This document shows, in pieces, positions 41,985 through 51,479 of a stretch of 64,000 nucleotides of DNA (positions are counted from its first letter, which is position 1; every line of letters starts with the position of its first letter). The notes under the pieces were generated by a model. That model did not search any database and had not been told where the DNA came from. It saw only the letters and a list, made by a program, of their open reading frames with translations. Location of the stretch: NCBI GenBank assembly GCA_028279765.1, contig JANQND010000019.1:1-64000 (forward strand), read 5' to 3'. The DNA is from Candidatus Nanoarchaeia archaeon. GTDB taxonomy: Archaea > Nanobdellota > Nanobdellia > Woesearchaeales > WJIZ01. The position numbers and the translations under genes are program-made.

Positions 41985-44012
41985 ATGCAAACAATAGTGG
42001 TCTGTGTGAGTTCTGGGATTGCGGCATTCAAGGTTTTGGAGCTTGTCCGGAATTTGAGAAAAAAGAAGTTCGGGGTTATTGTTCTTATGAGCAAGAATGC
42101 CCAGAAGATGATCCCTGCCAAAGAGTTTGAGAGGGCGTCAGGAAATACGGTTGCAATTGAGTTGTTTGATAAGAACTTTAATTATAAGAAGGTGCTCAAG
42201 AAAAGATCGGTAGACCATATCAGTCTTGCTGATAAGGCCGATGTGATTGTCGTTGCTCCTGCTACTGCTAATACCATTGCAAAGATTGCAGGTGGTGTTG
42301 CTGACGATCTTCTTACTACTACTCTTCTTGCATCAAAAGCACCAGTATTGATTTGTCCTTCCATGAACTGCCATATGTGGGAGAATGAGAAAACGCAACT
42401 GAATATCAAATCTCTGAAAAGAAAGGGTACTTTTTTTGTTGATCCGGAAAAAGGAGATCTTGCCTGCGGTTATGAAGGAGTAGGAAGGCTTGCGCATATT
42501 GATTTCATTGAAAAAGAAGTACTTACTCTTGCTGCAAAGGGAGAGGAGCTGAAGGGTAAGCGTGTTCTGGTTACTGCTGGAGGGACGGAAGAAAAAATTG
42601 ATGAGGTACGGGTTATTACAAATAAATCCTCCGGTAAGATGGGAATTCGGATTGCTGAAGAGTGCGTAAAAAGGGGGGCTAAGGTCACTCTTGTTCGAGC
42701 AAGAACAGATATTGAGCCCACTGTTGATGTACTTGATATTACTGTTTCATCTGCAAACGATATGCTGCTGCAAATCAAGAAGAGAATAAAGAGCCAAGAT
42801 ATCATGGTTCATGCTGCTGCAGTCAGTGATTATGCAGTAAAAAACAGGCAGCAAGGAAAGATTTCTTCTTCTAAAGAACTGAGCCTTGAATTATCGCCTA
42901 ACACGAAAATATTAGAAAAGATAAAGGAACTTAATAAGAATATTTTCTTAGTAGGGTTCAAAGCCGAACACCTGCTCAGAGAGAGTGAACTTAGGAAGCG
43001 AGCAGTTAAGGCTATGAAAAAAGCGAAGGCTGATATGATGGTTGCTAATGACATTGGTAAGCATTGTTTTGGGTCTGACTCCAGTGAAGTACTTATTCTG
43101 CATAAGAATGGGGAGGATAAAAAGATCAGAAAATCAGATAAGCGAATTCTTGCGCAGGGCATTGTTGATGAAGTCGTAACAAGAAACACTAAAAAAAAGT
43201 CTTCTGCTTTTGCTCCTGCAAATGTATCGTGTTTTTTTAGCATCTATGGGAATAGAACTTTTTCCTCTAAAGGATCACTGGGTGCGGGCTTTACTCTTGA
43301 CAGAGGGGTTACCGTTACCGTGCAAAAGGCTTCAAAAAATGAGATTCTTGTTAGAGGTAAAAAAAGTGCTTTTCCTACTGTCCTTAGTGTTGTGAAAAAG
43401 CTAGGCTGCGATCCGGTTACTGTTGAAATCCGCAATGGTTTTCCTTTTGGGTGCGGTTTTGGGATGAGCGGGGCAAGCGCACTTGCTGCGGCTTACGCTA
43501 TTAATGATTTATTTGATCTTAGGAAAACCAAGAAAGAGCTTGCCCTTATTGCTCATGAAAGCGAAGTAGAGAACGGAACCGGTTTGGGCGATGTTGGAGG
43601 GCAGTTTAATGGCGGAATTATGCTTAAAACAAGAAAAGGAAAGCCGCTTGACGTTCAGACATTCCCTGTGCAGCAAGAAGAACTCTATTACAAAGTGTTT
43701 GGAGAGATTGAGACGAAAACAGTGATCACCGACAAAGAGAAGATGAATCAGATCAATAGGGCAGGAACGAAAGCTTTGAGATCAGCACTGAAGTCAAAGG
43801 GAAGCCTTGAATCCCTGATGAAAATAGCTCATGCTTTTGCTGTTGAGAGTAAATTGCTGAGGAGCAAGAAAATACTTGGCGTTGTTTCCTCTGTTGAGAA
43901 GAAAGGAGGCTTTGCATCCATGATCATGCTTGGTGAGGCTGTGATGAGCACTATTCCTTTTCGGGGGTCTAAGAGAGCGACTATATCATCGAGAGGTGCA
44001 CATGTACTATGA
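41985..44012 (+). CDS. CoaBC-pantoate kinase fusion protein
   Basis: 675 residues combining three activities. Residues 1-180: CoaC flavoprotein (VCVSSGIAAFKVLELVR, APATANTIAKIAGGVADDLL, PSMNCHMWEN), phosphopantothenoylcysteine decarboxylase. Residues about 185-395: CoaB (GKRVLVTAGGTEEKIDEVR, NKSSGKMG, VHAAAVSDY), which attaches cysteine. Residues about 400-675: a GHMP kinase with the archaeal pantoate kinase pattern (FPFGCGFGMSGASALAAAYA, NGTGLGDVGGQFNGG). One uninterrupted frame joins them. Pantoate kinase acts before, and CoaBC after, the PPS enzyme encoded by the next, overlapping gene. GATTAAAATAGG lies about 29 nt upstream. Confidence 0.9.
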   Translation: MQTIVVCVSSGIAAFKVLELVRNLRKKKFGVIVLMSKNAQKMIPAKEFERASGNTVAIELFDKNFNYKKVLKKRSVDHISLADKADVIVVAPATANTIAKIAGGVADDLLTTTLLASKAPVLICPSMNCHMWENEKTQLNIKSLKRKGTFFVDPEKGDLACGYEGVGRLAHIDFIEKEVLTLAAKGEELKGKRVLVTAGGTEEKIDEVRVITNKSSGKMGIRIAEECVKRGAKVTLVRARTDIEPTVDVLDITVSSANDMLLQIKKRIKSQDIMVHAAAVSDYAVKNRQQGKISSSKELSLELSPNTKILEKIKELNKNIFLVGFKAEHLLRESELRKRAVKAMKKAKADMMVANDIGKHCFGSDSSEVLILHKNGEDKKIRKSDKRILAQGIVDEVVTRNTKKKSSAFAPANVSCFFSIYGNRTFSSKGSLGAGFTLDRGVTVTVQKASKNEILVRGKKSAFPTVLSVVKKLGCDPVTVEIRNGFPFGCGFGMSGASALAAAYAINDLFDLRKTKKELALIAHESEVENGTGLGDVGGQFNGGIMLKTRKGKPLDVQTFPVQQEELYYKVFGEIETKTVITDKEKMNQINRAGTKALRSALKSKGSLESLMKIAHAFAVESKLLRSKKILGVVSSVEKKGGFASMIMLGEAVMSTIPFRGSKRATISSRGAHVL

Positions 44013-44761
44013 GCAAAGATGTTCCTGAATCACACCCGCGCTATCTCTCTCTTATGACAAGGGAGAGGATAGCCTGCGGAGTAGAGAAAGGTATCACTTC
44101 TGAGCACGGACTTATCGCACAGGGAAGGGGAGAGGCCTTTGATTATCTTATCGGGGAGAAGACCCATTTGTTTGCACAAAAGAGTATTGATGCAGCGCTT
44201 GCCCTGCTATTGCTGGCAGAGCATCCCGTAATTTCGGTAAATGGCAATGTTGCTGCGCTTTCTCCGAAGGAGATTGTAGCGCTTTCAAGAGCTATTTCTG
44301 CAAAAATTGAGGTGAACATTTTTCATACATCTAAAGAGAGGGAACAGAAGATTCAGCAAGAGCTGCTCGATAGTGGAGCAGAGGAGGTTCTTCTCCCCAG
44401 TGAGAGTGCCACTATTTCAGATATTGACCATAATCGTCGATTCGTCAATGAAGAAGGCATCCTCAAAGCAGATGTGGTTTTTGTTCCGCTGGAAGATGGG
44501 GATCGGTGCGAGGCACTTGTTGCAGGCGGAAAGAAAGTTGTTACTGTTGATCTCAACCCGCTATCAAGAACAGCGCAGACTGCAACGATTACTATTGTTG
44601 ATAATATTGTCCGGGTGATTCCTTTCATGATTGAAAGAGTTGAGAAGTTAAGGTCGATGCAAGGATCTTCTCTTCGCAAGATCGTTTCAGATTATGATAA
44701 TTCTTCACTTCTTAAAGAAGCACTTGCACAGATGCAGAAGACGCTTTCAGAAGAAAACTGA
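44009..44761 (+). CDS. Phosphopantothenate synthetase (PPS)
   Basis: 250 residues of the archaeal 4-phosphopantoate:beta-alanine ligase family: HPRYLSLMTRERIACGVEKG, GLIAQGRGEAFDYLIGE, PVISVNGNVAAL and KKVVTVDLNPLSRTAQTATI. It condenses 4-phosphopantoate with beta-alanine (from PanD) to give 4'-phosphopantothenate, replacing bacterial PanC and CoaA. It overlaps the fusion gene stop by 4 nt (ATGA), so the two are coupled. Its 3' end overlaps a small convergent gene by 15 nt. Confidence 0.92.
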   Translation: MSKDVPESHPRYLSLMTRERIACGVEKGITSEHGLIAQGRGEAFDYLIGEKTHLFAQKSIDAALALLLLAEHPVISVNGNVAALSPKEIVALSRAISAKIEVNIFHTSKEREQKIQQELLDSGAEEVLLPSESATISDIDHNRRFVNEEGILKADVVFVPLEDGDRCEALVAGGKKVVTVDLNPLSRTAQTATITIVDNIVRVIPFMIERVEKLRSMQGSSLRKIVSDYDNSSLLKEALAQMQKTLSEEN

Positions 44762-44905
44762 AAGAGACTTGTTTCCCTTGTAGGTATTGCACTCTTCATA
44801 GAAGAGGGATTTATTATTACAGTTTCTTTTTGTTTTTTTGCATTTTCCGTCCTTAAAGAAAGGGCAATGCTCATTTCTTTTGGAGGTTGCAAGGGAATCT
44901 ACCAT
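44747..44905 (-). CDS. Small four-cysteine (zinc-binding) protein
   Basis: 52 residues, below the ORF track cut-off. Cysteines are spaced C-x7-C-x6-C-x9-C within HCPFFKDGKCKKTKRNC and SLFYEECNTYK, like a small zinc knuckle, and the basic content would suit nucleic acid binding. The gene converges on PPS and overlaps its last 15 nt. No convincing TATA box is seen 26 nt upstream. The track ORF 44692-44892 is a different frame and a shadow. The rest of the 44762-45039 gap holds only the next gene's promoter. Confidence 0.55.
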   Translation of the reverse strand: MVDSLATSKRNEHCPFFKDGKCKKTKRNCNNKSLFYEECNTYKGNKSLSVFF

Positions 44906-45039
44906 GGGTGCTATCAGCTCTTTTCTTCTGTAAGAATGGAGGAATATGAAAAATTTTGATTTAAATAGCTTTTGATTGCTTCTATTTTGAGCATTAGTAA
45001 TAGAATACCTTTATTAAGAATTTCAGGATAATACCTGAT

Positions 45040-45714
45040 ATGAAATACAAACTCGTTTGCTTTGATGTCGATGGAACTCTTGTTGATAATATCGTTTCTG
45101 CCTGGAAATTGTTTCATGATGCTTTTGGTGTTAATCCTGATCTGAGGGAGAAAGCGATGCAGAGTTTCTACAACAAGGAAATTTCATATGAGCAGTGGGC
45201 GCAGCATGATATTGAGCTATGGCAAAAGGAAGGTATACAGAGAAAGGATTTTGTTGCCGCTCTTGAGTCCTCTAACGTGAAATTGATGAGCGGGACAGAA
45301 GAGACACTTTCGGTACTTGATAAGAGAGGAATAAAGCTTGCAATCATTTCGGGATCCCTGTGCCTTATTTTGGATTATGTCTTTGCTGATTATCGATCCG
45401 TATTTTCTGATGTGTTTATTTCCACCCTTCATTTTGATGAGAAGGGATACATAAGCAGTGTAGATGCTACAGAATATGACATGAAGGGAAAAGCGATAGC
45501 TCTGCAGCAAATTGCGAAGAAGGAAGGAGTCGGGCTCTCTGAGTGTGTTTTTGTTGGTGACCATCATAATGATGTTGATGCGGCAAAAGAGGCAGGGCTT
45601 TCTATAGCCTTCAATGCTACCGATGAGCAGCTCAGGAAAATTGCCGATATTGTCATTGACAAGAAAGATCTGAGAGAGATTTTGCCTTACATCCTGCCTG
45701 AATATTCTTCCTGA
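45040..45714 (+). CDS. HAD-superfamily phosphatase (phosphoserine phosphatase-like)
   Basis: 224 residues with HAD motifs: VCFDVDGTLVDN (motif I), LAIISGS (motif II), KGKAIALQQIAKK (motif III Lys) and VFVGDHHNDVDAAKEAG (motif IV). The cap and general layout resemble phosphoserine phosphatase, but the substrate is uncertain. CTTTATTAAG about 27 nt before the ATG indicates a leaderless transcript. Confidence 0.82.
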   Translation: MKYKLVCFDVDGTLVDNIVSAWKLFHDAFGVNPDLREKAMQSFYNKEISYEQWAQHDIELWQKEGIQRKDFVAALESSNVKLMSGTEETLSVLDKRGIKLAIISGSLCLILDYVFADYRSVFSDVFISTLHFDEKGYISSVDATEYDMKGKAIALQQIAKKEGVGLSECVFVGDHHNDVDAAKEAGLSIAFNATDEQLRKIADIVIDKKDLREILPYILPEYSS

Positions 45715-45790
45715 GATATGAATTGAAGCCATCAAAAGATTTATAAAACACGATATAATTCTGGGAGTAATCTGTTATGGAGGGATAATA

Positions 45791-46216
45791 ATGGCTATTG
45801 TCGGATTTAATTTCACAAAGATTAGTGCTGAGCGCAAGGATAACAATGCTGAGAAAGTAAATATAAGTAATAATGTTGCCCTCAGAGATGTTAAGGAGGC
45901 CAGTATTCACTTGGGCTCCGATAAGCAAAAGGTTTTACGCTTTGTTTTCGAATTCACTTCTGCTTATAAGCCTGAAGTTGGCACAATCAATTTTCAGGGT
46001 AACATAATGTATATGGAAGATGTTGAAAAAGTTAAAAAGATTCTTGATGGGTGGAAGAAAGATAAAAAGGTTGAAAATGATGTCATGACCTTGATTCTGA
46101 ACTCTGTTCTTGGAAAATGCAATGTCCAGGCAATGATTTTAAGTCAGGAAATCAACCTTCCAAGCCCTATTCCTTTGCCAAAGGTTCAGGTTGATAATGA
46201 AGAGAGCAAAAAGTAA
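45791..46216 (+). CDS. Conserved-looking hypothetical protein
   Basis: 141 residues, no membrane segment. The N-terminus MAIVGFNFTKISAERK is followed by beta strands (VNISNNVALRDVKEASIHLG, LRFVFEFTSAYKPEVGTINF) and a helical C-terminal half, ending in a Pro-rich tail (PSPIPLPKV). The strand layout recalls SecB-like folds, but that is only a guess. AGATTTATAAAAC gives a leader of about 20 nt with a GGAGGGAT Shine-Dalgarno site, so this mRNA is not leaderless and is probably well expressed. Confidence 0.65.
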   Translation: MAIVGFNFTKISAERKDNNAEKVNISNNVALRDVKEASIHLGSDKQKVLRFVFEFTSAYKPEVGTINFQGNIMYMEDVEKVKKILDGWKKDKKVENDVMTLILNSVLGKCNVQAMILSQEINLPSPIPLPKVQVDNEESKK

Positions 46217-46331
46217 TGCTTTCTTTTTTTTCGTTTTCCTTCTGATTCTTATCCGCTTCCCTCTCCTTTGATAGTAATCAATAACATTTATAAAAAAGCT
46301 CAATCTACAAAGAACTACTTTGGGGTAAAAA

Positions 46332-48839
46332 ATGGCAAAAGAAATCAAACTAAAGGTTGCGGAAGCTATCCAGGACGATGTAAATAAAGGTATCGTGAGA
46401 ATAGATTCCAGTTTTATGCAGCAGGCAGGCATTCGAGCTGGAGATATTGTTGAAATAATCGGATCACGGAATACTGTTGCCATCGCTGATCGTGTCTACC
46501 CTGGTGACATTGGACTCAATATTATTCGCATGGATGGTATCATCCGAAAGAATGCCAAGGCAGGGATCGGAGAAATCATTAAAGTTCGCAAAGCCGAAGT
46601 TAAGGAAGCAAAAAAAGTGATTATCGTTCCTGCAAAGAAAGGAGTAAGTATCCGGGCTTCCAGTGATATTTTCAAGCAGGGACTTCTTGGCAGAGCTGCT
46701 GTAAAGGGAGATATTGTTGCTCTTGGCGGAACCAGGCGCAGAAGGTCCAGTGTGATGGATAATCCTTTCTTTGATGATGTGTTCAATATCCTTGATGAGA
46801 GCATGCTTGGGTTCGGTTTTGGAGACCTTAAGTTCCTGGTTGCTGACACCAGCCCAAAAGGCAATATTATCATAACAGATGAGACAGAGGTTGTATTCAA
46901 CCCTGAGGCGGTTGATATTGAGGAATTTGACGGGATTGCTGAGATTTCCTATGAAGATATTGGCGGCCTTAATGATGAGATCAAAAAGATACGGGAAATG
47001 GTTGAGCTTCCGTTAAAGCACCCCGAGATATTTGAGAGACTGGGCATTGACCCTCCTAAAGGTGTTCTTCTTCATGGACCCCCCGGAACCGGAAAAACTC
47101 TCCTTGCTAAGGCGGTTGCCAGCGAGACAAATTCGCATTTTATTGTTATTAATGGCCCGGAAATTATGAGTAAATACTATGGGCAGAGTGAAGAGAACCT
47201 CAGAAAGAAATTTGAAGAAGCAGAGAAAAATTCCCCGTCTATTGTTTTTATTGACGAGATAGATGCTATCGCTTCAAAAAGAGAGGAGACGAAGGGCGAG
47301 GTTGAGCGAAGAGTTGTCGCGCAGCTTCTTTCCCTGATGGATGGACTGAAATCCCGCGGAAAGGTTGTGGTCATTGCTGCAACCAATGTTCCTAATATTC
47401 TTGATCCTGCACTGCGAAGGCCTGGGCGGTTTGACAGAGAAATTGAGATTGGTGTTCCGCAAAATGAAGGAAGGCTCAAGATTCTTAAAATTCATACCAG
47501 AAATATGCCCCTGTATACGAAATCAGAGGCAATCAAAGACCTGAAGAATATTGAAGGCAGCTACCGAGAAGCTTTGTTCTTATTGGTAGGGTCCTTCAAT
47601 AATGGAACTACCAGGGTAACGCGAAAATCCCTAGAATCAAAAATACAGAAATTCCTCAAAGATCATCCGGAGAAGAATGAATTGTTTAATGCGATTGACT
47701 CAGAGAAGCTGCTCTCGTATGTGCAAGAAGTTCTTCAAAATCCATCGATCGTTAATCTTGAAGAAATCTCAAATATCACCTACGGGTTTGTCGGAGCTGA
47801 TCTCTCATCACTGGCAAAAGAGTCTGCCATGATTGTTTTGCGTAGGGTGCTTCCGGATTTGAAACTCGAGGAAGAGGAGGCCATACCAAAACAGATGCTG
47901 GACCAGTTGCGTATTACGATGAAGGATTTGTTTGATGCATTAAAATCTGTTCGACCATCTGCACTCCGTGAAGTCCTTATTGAAATTCCTAATGTAAAAT
48001 GGGAAAACATCGGAGGGTTAGAATCCATAAAGCAGGAGCTGCGAGAGGCAGTGGAATGGCCACTTCAGCACCCTGAGTCGTTCAAGATGATGGGCGTGAA
48101 GCCTCCGAAAGGTGTGCTCTTATATGGTGCTCCGGGAACAGGAAAAACCCTGCTTGCCAAAGCAGTTGCTGCCGAGGCGAAGAGCAATTTTATTCTTGTG
48201 AAAGGGCCTGAGCTTCTCTCAAAGTGGGTCGGCGAGAGTGAGAAGGCTGTGCGCGAGATTTTCAAAAAAGCCCGCCAGACAAGCCCCACTATTATCTTCT
48301 TTGATGAAATTGATAGCCTTGCTCCAAGAAGAGGAGGAGGAGAAGGGGATAATAATGTTACGGAGAGAGTTGTGAATCAACTCCTTACAGAAATTGACGG
48401 CCTGGAAGAGATGCATGATGTTGTTATCATTGCTGCTACGAACCGGCCCGATATCGTAGATCCTGCACTGCTTCGGCCAGGACGCTTTGATCGAATTGTT
48501 CTTGCCCCTGCTCCGGATGAGAAAGGAAGAGAAGAAATCCTTAAAGTTCACACAAAGAATATGCCTATCAAGAATGTTGATCTCAAAGAGCTTGCAGCAA
48601 AAATGGAAGGATATGTCGGAGCTGACATTGAAAGCGTGTGCAGAGAGGCTGCTATCTTAGCGCTGCGAGAGGATGTTAAAGCAAAAGAGATAACAATGGA
48701 ATTCTTTGAGCAGGCAATTGAAAAAGTTCCTCCTTCAGTAACCCCTGAGATTGAGAAGACGTATGCTGAGATCAAGAGTTTGTTTAGTTCGGCACGGGCA
48801 AATCAGATGAAACAGGAGAAGCCTGCTTATTTTGGCTAG
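46332..48839 (+). CDS. Cdc48/VAT-type AAA ATPase with D1 insertion
   Basis: 835 residues. An N-domain of double-psi barrel type (1-200) precedes two AAA domains: D1 with Walker A GPPGTGKT (about 249) and D2 with GAPGTGKT (about 599). Both have Walker B and arginine-finger motifs ([45 protein letters not shown]). It unfolds or segregates proteins for the proteasome. Between [10 protein letters not shown] and [10 protein letters not shown] in the D1 lid lie about 75 extra residues, mainly helical, absent from typical VAT/Cdc48. The leader has a TATA box (ACATTTATAAAAAAG) and a short GGGGT-containing 5' UTR. Confidence 0.95.
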   Translation: MAKEIKLKVAEAIQDDVNKGIVRIDSSFMQQAGIRAGDIVEIIGSRNTVAIADRVYPGDIGLNIIRMDGIIRKNAKAGIGEIIKVRKAEVKEAKKVIIVPAKKGVSIRASSDIFKQGLLGRAAVKGDIVALGGTRRRRSSVMDNPFFDDVFNILDESMLGFGFGDLKFLVADTSPKGNIIITDETEVVFNPEAVDIEEFDGIAEISYEDIGGLNDEIKKIREMVELPLKHPEIFERLGIDPPKGVLLHGPPGTGKTLLAKAVASETNSHFIVINGPEIMSKYYGQSEENLRKKFEEAEKNSPSIVFIDEIDAIASKREETKGEVERRVVAQLLSLMDGLKSRGKVVVIAATNVPNILDPALRRPGRFDREIEIGVPQNEGRLKILKIHTRNMPLYTKSEAIKDLKNIEGSYREALFLLVGSFNNGTTRVTRKSLESKIQKFLKDHPEKNELFNAIDSEKLLSYVQEVLQNPSIVNLEEISNITYGFVGADLSSLAKESAMIVLRRVLPDLKLEEEEAIPKQMLDQLRITMKDLFDALKSVRPSALREVLIEIPNVKWENIGGLESIKQELREAVEWPLQHPESFKMMGVKPPKGVLLYGAPGTGKTLLAKAVAAEAKSNFILVKGPELLSKWVGESEKAVREIFKKARQTSPTIIFFDEIDSLAPRRGGGEGDNNVTERVVNQLLTEIDGLEEMHDVVIIAATNRPDIVDPALLRPGRFDRIVLAPAPDEKGREEILKVHTKNMPIKNVDLKELAAKMEGYVGADIESVCREAAILALREDVKAKEITMEFFEQAIEKVPPSVTPEIEKTYAEIKSLFSSARANQMKQEKPAYFG

Positions 48840-48866
48840 AATTCTTTTTTGCTTTTTTTTCTTATT
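48840..48866 (+). terminator. T-rich terminator of Cdc48/VAT gene
   Basis: Two T-runs (CTTTTTTGC then TTTTTTTTC) follow the TAG stop directly, a typical archaeal termination signal. Confidence 0.45.
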
Positions 48867-48875
48867 GTTCCTTCT

Positions 48876-49580
48876 TTATGTGCAACAGCACTTCCAGTCT
48901 GCATCGTGACCAATAGTATTTGTGAGGCAGGGATGACTACTGGATCCTGTATCCTCATCACATACCTTTCCTCCTCCCCAAAGTTCCATACAGGCGGTGA
49001 TGCCCAGAGTGGAAGTACAGGTGTTTGAGGCTTCTAAACCGCGCTCCTGGCAGAGTGAAATACAGTTCTTTCCCTGCAGAGAAACGCATTCGGTCCAGCC
49101 TACCTGAGGCTCCTCGCATTTTCCGGTTTGGTCATTGCAGGATTGTGTGCCCTGGCAGTTAAAATTACAAAGAGCGCAGTTCTGAGTCGCCTCTCCATCC
49201 TCACAATAGTACTGATTGTGGCATGTTCCGTTTTGAACTGCTGCCTCATTTATAGTGCAGGTTCCTCCTTGCGGGAACTGTAAATAGCCTACATCTTTTA
49301 TTTTGTTGAGAATATTAATGATAGGTGCGTTGGAGTTGCCGCCATTTGAGTAGCAGGACTCTTTTGCAAAGTAGAATTCTACGAGATCAATGATTTCATC
49401 TGTTGAGACCTTGCTTTTTTCTGGATCTTTCAGGAAGTTAAACAGGGCTGATCCGATCATAGAGCTGATTTCGTTGTTTTCATCAGCCTGGCTTGGGCAA
49501 TTAAGAAATACATCTTGGGCAGTAACCGGAACAATAAAGAAAAGACTCATCCCTATGATCAGAGCGAAGGTTTTTTTCAT
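48876..49580 (-). CDS. Secreted cysteine-rich protein
   Basis: 234 residues from the ATG at 49580, which overlaps the upstream lipoprotein stop (ATGA) and so is preferred over the track start at 49592. A signal peptide (about 1-22, ending VPVTAQ) precedes a helical region (about 35-85). The C-terminal 150 residues carry about 20 cysteines in EGF- or growth-factor-receptor-like spacing (YYCEDGEATQNCALCNFNC, SCNDQTGKCEEPQ, WKCCCT), so it is heavily disulphide bonded. Function unknown; it lies in a pilus-associated cluster. Confidence 0.75.
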   Translation of the reverse strand: MKKTFALIIGMSLFFIVPVTAQDVFLNCPSQADENNEISSMIGSALFNFLKDPEKSKVSTDEIIDLVEFYFAKESCYSNGGNSNAPIINILNKIKDVGYLQFPQGGTCTINEAAVQNGTCHNQYYCEDGEATQNCALCNFNCQGTQSCNDQTGKCEEPQVGWTECVSLQGKNCISLCQERGLEASNTCTSTLGITACMELWGGGKVCDEDTGSSSHPCLTNTIGHDADWKCCCT

Positions 49581-49900
49581 GGTATACAGCATTTACTTAA
49601 TTCAGAGCAGCAAAGTTCTGCAGTAACGATGCCAAGGTCCTCAAGCTGATTGCATCGATTGTGCCTACTTGCCGAATCGCATGTTGCTTCCTGAATCTCG
49701 GTTAACGCAGATGAGGGATTGGCAGGAAGGTTATCGTCGCTGTTATCGCCTGCTTCATTTTCCGCGGGAACCTCGTTCTCTGTCCCAGGACTGGTTTCTA
49801 TGGTGTTTGCAGCAGGAGCAGACTTAGAATTGTCAGGCTGGGCGCACCCAATGATTATGAAAAGAGAACAAAGGGTGAATAGCAGGGTTGTGGTTTTCAT
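49577..49900 (-). CDS. Lipoprotein, small
   Basis: 107 residues. A signal with lipobox FIIIGCAQ (Cys19) is followed by an Ala/Pro/Asn/Glu-rich linker (about 25-65) that probably spans the envelope, then a cysteine-rich end (ATCDSASRHNRC, ELCCSELSKCC). The gene overlaps the next one by 4 nt, so lipoprotein and secreted Cys-rich protein are produced together and may form a surface complex. Confidence 0.72.
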   Translation of the reverse strand: MKTTTLLFTLCSLFIIIGCAQPDNSKSAPAANTIETSPGTENEVPAENEAGDNSDDNLPANPSSALTEIQEATCDSASRHNRCNQLEDLGIVTAELCCSELSKCCIP

Positions 49901-49944
49901 TTTCTTATTTTTGTTTTTATTTATTTTTTATTTAAGCTTTTGGT

Positions 49945-50700
49945 TTATGGCCCACAGTAATTTTCATTCGTATTATCCTTGCAATGATCTTCTGTTAGCG
50001 TAAATCCGTTCGGGAAGGAAAATCCTCCCAGTAGTCCGCAGGTTCCTGTTGCCTCTGCATTCCTACAGAGGATGTAGTAATTGAAAACATCGTCTACGCC
50101 CGGAACAAAAGGAGGTGGAGGAGAGGGCGGGGGATCATCCACATATTCGGAGTCCTTCTCCCATTCATAGTATGGAGGGCCATCATAGTCAGTCCAGCAG
50201 CCACCGTCTTCTTCATCGATAAGCCCATCACCATCGTTGTCTAAAAAATCTGAACACTCAGCGAAACGGACTTTACAGTTTTCATCTGAGATAGGCGGGT
50301 GCTCATTGATTGCAACCACCCCGCAGACATTCCATAGCGTATTCTGCCCTTTTGCCAGTTTTCCGATGGTGAAGGGAATATTAAATACGTAGTCCTGGCC
50401 GTCTGATCGCAGGTAGAACACGTAGCTTCCGTTCTCGTTTTGCATGAAAACATCATAGTCAGCACTACCTGCCTTGGACGGAATTATCAGGTTATTTGAG
50501 TGGTAACCGGTGCGCGCCTTTGATGCGGCAAACAAGTTCGATCGGATAGCCTTTCCAACATCAACAATTGCCTTTGTATCACGCCTCTCGTATGCGTCCT
50601 GATTAAGGTTAGCATAGACTACCAACCAAACTGAAAAGAGAATAAACATGATTGCAAAAAAGATCATGAACTCCATAGAATACTGGGATTTCTTCATCAT
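49945..50700 (-). CDS. Pilin-like protein with calcium-binding motif
   Basis: 251 residues. The class III signal MMKKSQYSMEFMIFFAIMFI gives a processed pilin-like helix. A beta-rich domain follows (about 75-160). CSDFLDNDGDGLIDEEDGGC is a DxDxDG calcium-loop motif bracketed by cysteines, as in TSP3/dockerin-type repeats. A Pro-rich stretch (DPPPSPPPPFVPG) leads to a cysteine-containing C-terminus. It overlaps the previous pilin-like gene by 4 nt. Confidence 0.78.
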   Translation of the reverse strand: MMKKSQYSMEFMIFFAIMFILFSVWLVVYANLNQDAYERRDTKAIVDVGKAIRSNLFAASKARTGYHSNNLIIPSKAGSADYDVFMQNENGSYVFYLRSDGQDYVFNIPFTIGKLAKGQNTLWNVCGVVAINEHPPISDENCKVRFAECSDFLDNDGDGLIDEEDGGCWTDYDGPPYYEWEKDSEYVDDPPPSPPPPFVPGVDDVFNYYILCRNAEATGTCGLLGGFSFPNGFTLTEDHCKDNTNENYCGP

Positions 50701-51131
50701 GAATCCACAATCGTGGTATTCCCATTTTCTTCTGCCTTAATGAGAATTTTTCTTTTTCCGTCAGTTGGGGTGACTGATGTGTTAAGGATAAAAGGAAATG
50801 ATTGAACAATGGTTACTTCTCCGCTCCCTCTTCTTAGTGTAAAAATAAGTTCACTGTGCATTTCGTCTGCAGATGTTCGGCTTGTTACATTCTTTATTCC
50901 TTTTGGGAACACAAGGGAGAGCGTTGTTCTGCTGGGGTATCCTGCATAAAAGGTATTTTGCGCTGCAATGGAGATTTCCTCAAGGACGTGCTTTGCCTGT
51001 GATTGGGAGAGGTCTTCCCTGCTCTCAGAATATCTCTCCTGCATGATGTTTACCAACGGGATAATAATGATTAAGGAGAATGCAAATATGAGTATAAATT
51101 CCATAGAATATTGCGCTTTAATCCCTATCAC
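50697..51131 (-). CDS. Pilin-like protein, minor
   Basis: 144 residues from the GTG at 51131: GIKAQYSMEFILIFAFSLII is a class III signal with the QYSMEF box also found in the next gene. The track's longer start (51233) would place about 34 unlikely residues before the signal. TTTTATATAGCC lies about 28 nt before 51131, supporting a leaderless GTG start. The body is a small beta-rich domain. It heads a coupled operon of pilin-like, pilin-like, lipoprotein and Cys-rich genes. Confidence 0.75.
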   Translation of the reverse strand: MIGIKAQYSMEFILIFAFSLIIIIPLVNIMQERYSESREDLSQSQAKHVLEEISIAAQNTFYAGYPSRTTLSLVFPKGIKNVTSRTSADEMHSELIFTLRRGSGEVTIVQSFPFILNTSVTPTDGKRKILIKAEENGNTTIVDS

Positions 51132-51233
51132 CTCTTGGATACTCTTCTTTATGAGGCTATATAAAATTTGCCTTTTTTGTAGTTGTCGATTTTCTTGTTT
51201 TTCTGGATAAGTATAGCTTTTTGAGTTTAACAC

Positions 51234-51440
51234 TATTATTTCTACTATTAATTTTCATATTTTCTTTAATTATTTTTAGTATGTTTTTTTTAATATTTTT
51301 TAATATTATTTTTAAAATATTAAAAATACTTTATTTTTTAATATTTTTTAATACTTTTTTTTAAATATTTGAAATATTGCCTTTTTAAATATTTTTTTTA
51401 CTCCTTTTTAAAATACTTCTTCAAACTGTTTCTTTAATAG
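51234..51440. repeat. Very AT-rich tract with TTTTTTAATA repeats
   Basis: About 200 bp of nearly pure A/T, with the unit TTTTTTAATATTTTT recurring several times (51286-51375), between divergent pilus operons. It would be curved and easily melted. It could hold regulatory or origin-like functions, but there is no initiator-binding motif; no gene is seen. Confidence 0.5.
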
Positions 51441-51479
51441 TAATATTTAAATAGAAGGAGATGCCAAAGAGGAACAACT

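Noticed and set aside
44692-44892. 66-aa minus-strand ORF
   Set aside because: It lies mostly antisense to PPS with no motif; the neighbouring frame 44747-44905 has the four-cysteine pattern instead.
51234-51440. Replication origin in the AT-rich tract
   Set aside because: High AT content alone; no initiator-binding boxes, and cdc6 lies about 21 kb away.
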